A stretch of DNA of 64,000 bases from Eucommia ulmoides. Its lineage: Eukaryota; Streptophyta; Magnoliopsida; Garryales; Eucommiaceae. Position 1 is the first letter of the stretch; the number at the start of each line of letters is the position of its first letter. The translations under genes and the position numbers were made by a program. The DNA lies in the NCBI GenBank assembly GCA_016647705.1, contig CM028326.1, forward strand, positions 5,332,001 through 5,396,000, written 5' to 3'. Below, in pieces: positions 49,268 through 59,664 of the stretch. Under the pieces are notes generated by a model. It worked only from the letters and a program-made list of their open reading frames with translations. It was not told where the DNA came from and ran no database searches.

Positions 49268-51159
49268 TGTAGACAGGACATTTTGACCGCCTCGCAAAAA
49301 TATTATACTTTATTTTATAGTTACCTTTATTTTATTTCCCTGTTTATTTTGTTTTTGATTGTACCGCATTTGTGCGATTTAATACCGCTAAATTAAGTTT
49401 TGTTAATCTCTTAAGTAAATTAAATATTAGTAATTGATTTATTTTTCTTTGTTTTTGTAGATTTTTCGAAATGAAATAAAAACGCGTTAATTCGGAACAA
49501 AATGGACAAGAAACAGACGAGAACGAGAGAAGTCTGGACAGATTACGTTCAACGGGGATGGGGGTGCATAATGGTCGCACGTGTGACCAAAAAACTGGTC
49601 GCACGTGCCACCAGTCTGGTCGCTGTGCGACCAGAGATGTTGGCCGCATATGCGGCTAGGCTCTCTGCCCTGTGCACTTTTAGGTGCACCGAAATTCGAT
49701 GCACCCAAAAGAGGTTGGGTGCACCGAAATCCCACCTTTTTTTTTTTTTTTTGCTTACCTTTACTCCCATTTGTCGGACGAGTTTTCGCACTGAAATTCC
49801 TATAAATAGAATGACGGCTCAGACAAGAAAATGAGGAATTTTTGGGAAGGGAGAGGAGAAATTTTGAAAGAGGTTTTGAAGAAAATCATATTATTTTTGT
49901 TGTATTGTAATTTTTTGAAGAAGAAGAAGAAAAAGAAAAAAAAAAAAAAAATCTCCAAGAAGGTTGTAAACTTTCATCTGTTGTAAATCTTACTCTTATT
50001 TTTTAAAATAAATTGTTATTATACTAAATTTTGATTTTTATTTTTGTAAATTAGATTTTTTTTTTTTTTATATTTCTTTTTTTGAGTAAATAAAACGATG
50101 TGGAAATATCTCTACCTTCCATTGGAACGGTTTAGGTTTAGAAAAGAGATTACTCCCCTCAATATATAAATTGACCTAATTTAAATGCGTATATATATAT
50201 ATGTGTGTGTGTGTGTATGTGTGTGTGTGTGCGTGTGTGCGTGTGTGTGTTTCTTTAACTTGTGTTAAATATAATGTGCTAATAATAGGAGGTGGAAAAC
50301 TTCCGACCTTCCATTGGAATGGTTTAAGTTTAGAAGGAAATTACTCCCCTCGAGGCGTGTGTACGTGCGTGCGTGCGTGTGTTTCTTTAACTTGTGTTTA
50401 ATATAATGTACTAACAATACGAGGTGAAAAATTTCCAACCTTCCCTTCGAACGGTTTAAGTTTAGAAGGAATTTACTCCCCTCAAGGCGTGTGAATGTGT
50501 GTGTGTGTGCGTATGTTTCTTTAACTTGTGTTTAATATAATGTACTAACAATACGAGATGGAAAGCTTCTAACCTTCCATTGGAACGGTTTAAGTTTAGA
50601 AAGAAATTACTCCTCTCGATGCGTGTGAGCGTGTGTGTGCGTGCATGTATTTTCTTTAACTCGTGTTAAATATAATGTGCTGACAAGATGAGGTGAAAAA
50701 TTTCCAACCTTCCATTGGAACGGTTTAGGTTTGGAAGAGAGATTACTTCCCTTGATGTGTGTGTATATGAGGAGGATTTCAAAATAAAATAAAAATATTC
50801 AGATTTAAATTTTAATTGGACTTAATTGGATAAGGTACCGTCTTTGGACAGGTGTCTTGGGGTGCTTGACACCTTTCCCGAGCGTAACTGACCCCTGAAC
50901 TCTTTAGACGAATCTCTGGTCGGACCATGTTATTTTTGGAGTCAAAATTTTACTTAAGCCATTTTTTAAATTTGTTTTCAAAAAGAAAAATTCGGTGACC
51001 TAGCACATCATTTAAATTCAATGTTAGGTGGCGACTCCTTTTTCTAAAACAGGCTTAAGTATTGTAATGAGAAAATCGACGTTTAAAAAAACCCTTCTTA
51101 TTTTACCAGCGGCGAATATATCTATTTTTTATTTTCTTTGGAAAATCGGGGCGCGTTCA
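49268..51159 (+). repeat. Gypsy 5' LTR
   Basis: 1892 bp. It contains short GC-rich inverted repeats (49,565-49,660), a T-run, a TATA-like CCTATAAATAGAATG at about 49,799, and a GT-rich tandem array (50,093-50,770). Confidence 0.9.
50093..50770. repeat. About 133-bp tandem array with GT microsatellites, 5' LTR
   Basis: Units start near 50,095, 50,288, 50,420, 50,554 and 50,689. Each has CCTTCCATTGGAACGGTTTA, then ATTACTCCCCTCGA, a run of GTGTGCGT words, and TTAACTTGTGTTTAATATAA. Confidence 0.9.
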
Positions 51160-51180
51160 GCTGACGACTCTATTGGGGAG
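51160..51180 (+). other. Gypsy primer binding site
   Basis: GACGACTCTATTGGGGAG lies directly downstream of the 5' LTR, in the position and form of primer binding sites in Tat/Ogre-type elements. The exact tRNA was not determined. Confidence 0.6.
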
Positions 51181-51781
51181 ATAATATTAGAAGGTCGAGC
51201 CCAATATGTCTAAATAAGTCCAATTAATCTAAAGTCAGAATGTTAAATTTTATTTTTACTATCTTTTCCCTCAATTCGGTAAATAAGTTATGATTTTTTT
51301 TTTTATATATATTTTTCTTCTTCTTTTTCTTCTTTCCTCTCAGGCTCTTATATCGTTGTAAATCCTCTGACAAAAGTACAGTTGTCTTGTATCCGTATTG
51401 TCCCTTCAAGATTCTATGATATAAGACGGGAAAAGGGTTTGGGATTTGATGGATTGATGACGTCTTGGGAAGTCTTAAAAAAAAAAAATAATAAAAAAAA
51501 AATCCACCAAACGAGTTCAAAGTTTTCAATATCGGTGGGAACAATAACAACAAAAAAAAAAAGGAATTTTCATAAACCATCATTTGTTTTAATTGGTCGT
51601 TATCGAAATTGAAATATTCGAACTCGAATGGGCTTTAAGACCACCTAAGACCCACGTGGACTAATAAAAGGATTTTTGTTGTAGAACAGGACGAGATAAA
51701 GAAAATTTCAGAAAAGCAAATCCAGTTCCTCCCATTCGAAGTCCGATCTTTACACGCAATCGAGCACATACTTATTCCAAG

Positions 51782-53498
51782 ATGACATTAGAAAGCAATC
51801 CCGAATCTTCCCGAACGACCCAGATGGCTCAAATGCAGGAAACTATTGACAAGTTGATGGAAATGATCAATGAACTTAGCCGACCTCAGGAGATGCCTAT
51901 TCCTCCGTCCAACGGGACTCCTGTGACTGAATCCCTAAATAGAAACCCTGCAAGTATTGGGATGGAGAACTCAGGGCCGAATCCGAACCACGTCGGCCCA
52001 AACTTCGTAGTACTGGTCTACTATGGACCCCAGATGGGCCCTCATCCTTTCACCTATGGAGCACCGGCATATCCCATCCAGGGGCATGTCTATCAGGCCT
52101 CACCAGAGGGCTCGGCCCCCATCGCACCGCAAATTCTCATTCATTTGGAGAGGGTCGTTGCTCCACCAAACAATTCAAATGATAACCAACTAGCCCTAGC
52201 CATTGAAACTGAAAACAAAGAAGAGAATGGCCCTCTACCGGCTTGGTTTCTGAAAATGAAAAAATTGGAAAAAACTATGGAAGAATGGCAAATGGAAAAG
52301 CCGTCCAGGAAATTGACGTACAAAGAGTTGTCAACACCACCCGGGGTTGTGTACCCGAAAAATTTCGTAGTTCCGGAGTTCACAAAATATGATGGCACTG
52401 GCCCTCTAGAATGGCATGTCAACATTTACAAAGAGGAGTTAGGAGTTCATGCTTGGAATAAAGACCTTTGCCTAAAGATGTTTCGGAGATCGTTGAAAGG
52501 ACCGGCTCTCAACTGGTACATGACCCTTGATATCACATATTAAAACATTTGAAGATCTGGTAGAGGCCTTCTGTGAGCAATATGTGTATAATAGGGATGC
52601 CGCGCCGGACCGCAATACCCTCTACCAGATACTGAAAAAGAAAGATGAAAGCTTCCGGAGGTATACTGCCCGTTGGAGGGAGGAGGCTGCCAAAGTTGTC
52701 CCTAGGATGAGCGAAGAGGCTCAGTTAGAAATATTCAAGTCAATTCAGTCGTCGCTGTTCTATCGAGATCTCTCGAGCATAGTAGTGGTTTCTTTCGGCG
52801 ATGCAATCAAACAAGCCGAGGTGATAGAAGAGGGAGTAAGAAGCGGAAAGATTGAAGGGGCCTCACCTGATCCGACAAAGAGGTCAGCTTCACCAAAGAA
52901 AAGAGAAAATGAAGTAGCTGTCATTGTTTCCTCTCAACAAACCCATCCCCAAAACTACCCCCAAGCTTCTTATCCCCAAAACTACCCGAACCAAAATGAC
53001 CAATATCGCAACTACCCTCCTCAAAATTGCCAAAACCAACATTACCCTCGGAACCAATCCTATTCCCAAAGTCGTCCCCACTATTACCAGAACGTACCTC
53101 TTCCTTACCAAAATCACACTCTCCAATATTATCCCCAAGCCTACCAAATACCTTCTTACCATATATATCAACCAAACTCGAATACCCTAATTCAAATTCC
53201 TAACCACACCCTAAGGCCAGGAACTCAATACCACCAAGGCTCTCTACCTCGTGCTACTGAGGAAAACTTTTGGAACGATGATAAAGAACTGCTAGACGTT
53301 CTGGTCTCAATCACCGAGCTGTACCGAAATTGTTTGAAGTAGGGGATATTGACACCCCTTCCATCCTACAAACCTAAGCCTGAGAGTAAAGCCACTTCTT
53401 CGAATGCTTTCTGTGAGTACCACTCGGGAACTAGAGGACATGCGACTGAGCAGTGCTTTCAACTAAAGGACAAGATCCGGGAGTTTATATGGACATGA
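51782..53498 (+). pseudogene. Gypsy gag, frameshifted
   Basis: The first part (51782-52540) encodes a capsid-like segment with FVVPEFTKYDGTGPLEWHV and MFRRSLKGPALNWYMTL. A frame change near 52,530 leads to the second part (52,540-53,342), with FEDLVEAFCEQYVYNRD and RWREEAAKV, then a Gln/Asn/Tyr/Pro-rich stretch. After a TAG at 53340 the same frame goes on with a CEYHSGTRGHATEQCFQL zinc-knuckle-like motif to TGA at 53496. This order is that of Tat/Ogre retrotransposon gag. Confidence 0.88.
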
Positions 53499-54334
53499 GC
53501 CATCACATTTCCTAAAAAACCTGAGACTAGTGCGCCAAACTGTCAGCATAATCTATTGCCTAAGCATGCACCTTCAAGGAATGGTGAAGTCAATCTTTAC
53601 CAAAATGTTGGTGGAGATGGGAGCGAGTCTTGTGCCTAAGGCTCGATTTGAAAAATCTAAAGACTGCAAAACTGTTTTTTTGTTTGCTTTAAATTTGCTA
53701 GGTGTTTTGATAAAATTGGAAAATCTTCGCATACTCACCTTTCCATCTCGTTGGTCTTTTGGATGGAAAAGGATTTGCTCTATAATGACTTTTAAAATTT
53801 CAATAATGCAATATTGTTTATTTAAAACTGTGGTCTAATGTTTGAATCTTACTATTTCAGGTGCCCAAAATTACCTGCATATGTTGTATGTGATGTGACT
53901 GAGCAAGGATGTGAATGTGTGATTTCAATACAAAGTTAGACTACAATTCAATAGGACTATAAATAAAGAAAGATTATGTTTATCCAAACGATGGTGAGAT
54001 CTGAAAAGGCCCGTAACCAAATCCGTCAGCAATTCCAGAAGTACCGGGGGATTCAAAAGTCAAGATTTGTATCCATTGTCCTTACGATGCTTTGATATAT
54101 TGTTGCAAGTTAATCAAGCTATCTATGGTAATACTTTAGTGATTGATGAAACTGGGTGTAAATATCCCGGTTTGCCTGTTGTTTGAGTTACTCAATAGTA
54201 AAAAGGGAATACAATCATCTCAGGCCAATGATCCCAATGAAGAAACTTTCAAATATTGCAAGAATGTCTCAATTCCCAAAGAAAATCAAGTTCATTGATA
54301 AGCTCGGCTGTCCCTAAATCATTGGAAGTTCGAT

Positions 54335-54365
<31 letters not shown>

Positions 54366-55436
54366 AAAGAAAAAAAAATAAAAGAAAGGAAAAAATAAAA
54401 AGTGGGGTAACCGAACAAGAAGTGTTGGTATAAATGTGAAAGAGATTTGAAGAGGAAAGAAAAATGATAGATTGATTTGTTCATGTTTTCCGTCTCGGTC
54501 CAAATTGGCGGCAAACGATTTTATTTTTTTTTCGAATCAGAACTTGATGGATTTGAATAGAATTAGAATTTAAGAAAAGAAACATTGGTTGTGGTCTGAA
54601 AATGTATTAGAATCATATTCCTCTACATTCTTGACTCAAGATCTCATAGAAAATCATATCAGTATTGAAGATACTCGTTTTAGTAATTTTCGACATTTGC
54701 CCATTTTGGACGAAATTAGTTTTGCAGGACTTGTGAAAACACAGAGTATGTAGCAGTATTAGAACCCCAAGCATTGAAGTACCTACTAATTTGAAAAAAT
54801 AATAATCCAGTCAAGCAATCCAAGGAGACCTCGATGAGGTATGTTGGGCCTTCCCCTAAGTCGAAGAAAATAAAAATAAAAATTTGAATCACCCCGAAGC
54901 ATGTCGAACTCTTAGTTGAAAAGCGAGACTTCTAAATTCAAATGAAAAAATCTCCCGATACTGTCCCGTGAAAGTCAAGCGCCGTTAGTCAAATGACCAC
55001 GACGAAAAAGAGGGGAATGAAATTGTGAGTCATCAAAGGTAACAATTTTCAAACTAAGATTTTGTTTTAGAAATGTTTTCATGTGCATTACAGGGATTTC
55101 AAGGGGCCAGGAAGCATGGATTTTCCTATCACTAGGACTTTTTACCTTTCGGCTCAAATTGAAAACTCTTATTACTGAAATTTCAGAAGCTCTAAATGAG
55201 CGTCCAGGTATGCGTTTTTGCCCTAAAAGGGGTGTAAAGTGAACTACGCTAAACTTGATTCTCGGCATAATGCTAAGGTACGTAGGCAATCTGTAAAGGT
55301 TCAGTCATCTGAGAGTTCGGCTGGGGCACATTTTATATTTTTGCTCTCTCATTTTTACCCAGTCACAAGTTGGGGCATGTTTTATACTCTTGAACTTTCT
55401 TTAGGCCCCTGGCCAAGAGGTCTGAGGCATGAATAA
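53499..55436. other. Degraded interior of the Gypsy element
   Basis: Where protease, reverse transcriptase and integrase should be, only short scraps appear and no catalytic motif is visible. Poly-A/G runs lie near 54,335-54,400. Confidence 0.7.
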
Positions 55437-56075
55437 CTTTTTATTGCTCTAAACAACCCTGTAAACAGACACGCATTTGTCATGAGTACCGTCATGAGTA
55501 ATTTTTATTACTCTAAACGATCCTCTAAACAGACACGCGTTTGTCATGAGTATCGTCATGAGTTATTTTTTATTACTCTAAACGATCCTCTAAACAGACA
55601 TGTGTTTGTCATGAGTATCGTCATGAGTCATTTTTATTGCTCTAAACGATCCTCTAAACGGACACGCGTTCGTCATGAGTATCGTCATGAGTCTCTTTTT
55701 TTATTACTCTAAACGATCCTCTAAACAGACACGCGTTTGTCATGAGTATCGTCATGAGTAATTTTTATTATTACTCTAAATGATCATCTTAACAGACACT
55801 TGTTTGTCATGAGTACCGTCATGAATCTCTTTTATTATTACTCTAAACGATCTTCTAAACAGACACGCATTTGTCATGGGTATCGTCATGAGTCATTTTT
55901 ATTATTACTCTAAACGATCATCTTAACAGACACTTGTTCGTCATGAGTACCATCATGAATCTCTTTTTTATTGCTCTAAACGATCCTCTAAATAGACACG
56001 CATTCGTCATGAGTCATTCTTTTATTACTCTAAACGTACACTTGTTCGTCATGAGTATCGTCATGAGTCATTTTA
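55437..56075. repeat. About 65-bp tandem array before the Gypsy polypurine tract
   Basis: About ten units begin near 55,437, 55,502, 55,566, 55,631, 55,696, 55,762, 55,830, 55,896, 55,964 and 56,020. A unit has TTTTATTACTCTAAACGATC, then CAGACACGCGTTTGTCATGA, then GTATCGTCATGAGT. Two unit types (CCTCTAAACAGACACGCG and CATCTTAACAGACACTTG) alternate in the second half. The array reads through in one frame on the plus strand, but this is a by-product of the repeat. Confidence 0.93.
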
Positions 56076-56208
56076 CTTTATTTGTTCTATTATTAAAAAA
56101 TGCACTAAAAAAATAAAAAAATAAAAAATAAAAAAATGTTACGATCAAAATGACGTGGTCTTTTATCTTTGTCAAGCAAGTTAAACTTGCATGACAAAGA
56201 AGGGCAAC

Positions 56209-57397
56209 TGTAGACACGACATTTTGACCGCCTCGCAAAAATATTATACTTTATTTTATAGTTACCTTTATTTTATTTTTTAGTTTATTTTGTTTTTGAT
56301 TGTACCGTATTTGTGTGATTTAATACTGCTAAATTAAGTTTTGTTAATATCTTAAGTAAATTAAATATTAGTAATTGATTTTTTTTTTTTGTAGATTTTT
56401 CGAAGTGGAATAAAAACGTGTTAATTCGGAACAAAATGGATAAGAAATAGACGAGAACGAGAGAAGTTTGGACATATCACGTTCAACGGGGATGGGGGTG
56501 CATACTGGTCACACGTGCGCCCAGAGATGCTGGCCGCATATGCGACCACCAGGGCAGAGAGAAAATTTGAAGAAGAATAAGAAAAAGAAAAAAAAATCTC
56601 CAAGAAAGTTGTAAATTTTCATCTGTTGTAAATCTTACTCTTATTTTTTAAAATAAATTGTTATTATACTAAATTTTGATTTTTTTTTAAATTAGATTTT
56701 TTTATTTTTTTTTATATTTCTTTTTTTGAGTAAATAAAACGAGGTGGAAATATCTCTACCTTCCATTGAAACGGTTTAGGTTTAGAAAAGAGATCATTCC
56801 CCTTAATATATAAATTGACCTAATTTAAGTGTGTATATATATATATATCTGTGTGCGTGTGCGTGTGCGTGTATGCGTGTATGTGTTTCTTTAATTTGTG
56901 TTAAATATAATGTGCTAATAATACGAGGTGGAAAACTTTCAATCTTCCATTGGAATGGTTTAAGTTTAGAAGAAAATTACTCCCCTCGAGGCGTGTGTGT
57001 GTGCGTGCGTGCATGCGTGCGTGTGTTTCTTTAACTTGTATTTAATATAATGTACTAACAATACGAGGTGGAAAACTTCCAACCTTCCCTTCGAACAGTT
57101 TAAGTTTAGAAGGAATTTACTCCCCTCAAGGCGTGTGAATGTGTGTGTGTGCGTATGTTTCTTTAACTTGTGTTTAATATAATGTACTAACAATACGAGA
57201 TGGAAAGCTTCTAACCTTCCATTGGAATGGTTTAAGTTTAGAAGGAAATTACTCCCCTCGATGCGTGTGAGTGTGTGTGTGCGTGCATGTGTTTTCTTTA
57301 GCTCGTGTTAAATATAATGTGCTGACAAGATGAGGTGGAAAATTCCCAACCTTCCAATGGAACGGTTTAGGTTTAGAAGGGAGATTACTTCCCTCGA

Positions 57398-57428
<31 letters not shown>

Positions 57429-57829
57429 ATATGTATATGAGGAGGATTTCAAAATAAAATAAAAATATTCGGATTTAAATTTTAATTGGACTTAATTGGA
57501 TAAGGTACCGTCTTTGGACAAGTGTCTTGGGGTGCTTGACACCTTCCCCGAGCGTAACTGACCCCTGAACTCTTTAGACGAATCTCTGGTCGGACCATGT
57601 TATTTTTGGAGTCAAAATTTTACTTAAGCCATTTTTTAAATTTGTTTTCAAAAAGAAAAATCTAGTGACCTAACACATCAATTAAACTCAATGTTAGGTG
57701 ACGACTCTTTTTTCTAAAACAAGCTTAAGTATTGTAATGAGAAAATCGATGTTTAAAAAAATCCTTCTCATTTTACCAGCAGCGAATATATCTATTTTTT
57801 ATTTTCTTTAGAAAATCGGGGCACGTTCG
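56209..57829 (+). repeat. Gypsy 3' LTR
   Basis: 1621 bp, matching the 5' LTR except for a deletion of roughly 280 bp near 56,545 that removed the TATA region and T-run. It includes the GT-rich array at 56,741-57,440. Confidence 0.9.
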
Positions 57830-57834
57830 TGGAG

Positions 57835-58366
57835 CAAGTCTGACATTCGACTTGAGAGGAGTAGTGGTAATGGTTGAGTCAGTGATTCTAGCCTTGGAAA
57901 GGAGATCCGAGGTATATTTGGTTTGAGAGAGAAAATATCCATAAAAGCTAGATGAGACTTCGAGGCCAAAAAAATAGGTGAACACGCCAAGATCTTTCAT
58001 CTCGAATTGGCCACTGAGAAACTTTTTGAGTTCAGAAATACCACAAAAATAATCTCCAGTAATAACCATATCATCCACGTACAGTAAGAAAAATATAATA
58101 TCGTTGGCAGTATGGTGAATAAACAAAGCCGATTCATGAGCACTTGATGTGAACCCAAACTGATGAATGGTAGTGTTGAATTTGACAAACCAAGGATGTA
58201 GAACTTGTTTCAAACCATATAGGGCACGACGAAGATGACAAACTTTATTTTGGGGGGCATCCAGGCCTGAAGGGGTGTGCATATAGACTTCCTCAAGAAG
58301 ATCCTCATTGAGAAATGTATTTTTGACATCCATTTGAAACAGAGTTTATCTTCGAATGACGGCGAC
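57835..58366 (-). pseudogene. Copia 2 reverse transcriptase, 5' part
   Basis: The minus strand encodes MDVKNTFLN, a GLKQVLHPW-like segment and the catalytic YVDDMVITG of a Copia reverse transcriptase. It continues the coding sequence cut at 49267 and is cut again at 58367 by an Athila-like element. Confidence 0.88.
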
Positions 58367-59664
58367 TGATCGCACTGTATTTTGTGCGATCTAGTACCAC
58401 TAAATTAAGTTTTGTTAATCTTTTAAATAAATTAAAATATCATGAATTAAGTTATTTTATTTGTTTTTGTAGAATTTTGAATTTGGAACAAAAAAACGTT
58501 AATTTGGGATAAATCGGATAAAAAACGAACAAACCATGTCAAGCCAAACAAAAGACGAAAATTTTGAAGCAGGGCGGCTCAACTGAGTCGCCCTTGAGAG
58601 AGGAGCCGAGCCGAGCCCTCGGCTTGGCTGGCAGCCCACTCTGTGGGCTGCTAACCCGTGGGCTAGTATAGCTAGCCCACTTGGGTCGGCCAGCAGGCCC
58701 CCTTTTTTTTTTTTTTTTTTTTTTTCATTTTTATCCCTAAAATTTGTCTATTAATAAGAGGGCTTGGAACAAATGTAAAATAATTATCCAATTATCATCT
58801 CAATTCCATATTCTATTTTCTTTCAAATTCAATACCATTTGTATATATTTCTTTTTCTTTTATTTTTATTTTTATATTTGGAGAAAGTTTGAATCTTAAA
58901 GGGTACAAAGTGTAAACGGTGTTTTTTAAGATTGTATAAACAAAAAAAATACCGTTCTACACAACGATGAGCGGCTAACTTCCTTCGACCAGGCTATAAT
59001 TGTGGTATTGTATTTTTGAAATTATGTAATATTGTATTTTTCTTATTTAAATTTGGATGTTGTATAAACAATTATGTGACAGGAATTCCGTTCTTAAAAA
59101 TGAATTTAATTGTGATTGAATTTATTGTCAAAATGTTCTTGTAGATATTTTGTTTTGAATTCGATCACTGCTAGAATATTAAATCTTGCACATGTGATCT
59201 TGATTTAATGGTCACATAATCGTATTCTTAGGGATTGATTATTGGTCTGGATGATTTATGCCTAGATATTAATTCACCTTAGATTAGTTAAAGTAGTTTA
59301 GTATAGGAATTAAATATCGAAGATATTCCATGCCGGAGAATAATAATCTAAATCTTTCTAAGTAGTTTCGGCTTGTAGTTAGGAACACTCGTTTATACAA
59401 ATTCGATTTAAATAGAAATTACAAGAAAAACATAATTCCAAATTATTAAACCCACAATTCTTAACCTGGTGTTTTTATTATTTTATTATTTTTATTTCAT
59501 ATTTTCAAAATCAAATCAAAACCCTCAAATCATTTTCACAAAAGGAAGAAAAATAATAAAAAATTGATAATTACAAGACCGATCCATGTTGTTCGACATC
59601 TCTATTTGAGCACACTATACTACAATATTTTGCCCTTAATAAGGGTATTAAATTTGAGCGATCA
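58367..59664 (+). repeat. 5' LTR of an Athila-like Gypsy element
   Basis: 1298 bp, bounded by the inverted ends TGATCGC and GCGATCA. It is preceded by GCGAC (58362-58366), the possible target duplication. It carries three short hairpins near 58,567-58,680 followed by a T-run. The stretch after its start resembles that inside the LTR at 49268. Confidence 0.8.

Larger units (their letters stand above)
49268..57829 (+). mobile_element. Gypsy LTR retrotransposon (Tat/Ogre-like), gag only
   Basis: LTRs 49268-51159 and 56209-57829 both start TGTAGACA and end in GTTCA or GTTCG. The duplication TGGAG is exact (49263-49267 and 57830-57834), and the two halves of Copia 2 join across it. After the 5' LTR comes ACTCTATTGGGGAG, a typical tRNA-type primer site in this group; before the 3' LTR is a purine tract (56195-56208). 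Inside are a broken gag (51782-53498), about 1.9 kb of degraded DNA without recognisable pol, and a tandem array. The motif GGTACGTAGGCAA-like at about 55,275 is common in Tat/Ogre elements. It is non-autonomous or deleted. Confidence 0.9.

Noticed and set aside
55437-56075. CRISPR-like repeat array
   Set aside because: Units are contiguous with no unique spacers, the array lies in an LTR element, and the DNA is plant nuclear.
57835-58366. Stand-alone reverse transcriptase that might belong to a defence or retron system
   Set aside because: The YVDDMVITG context, RNase H and LTR pieces match Copia pol, and the two halves join exactly across the Gypsy insertion.
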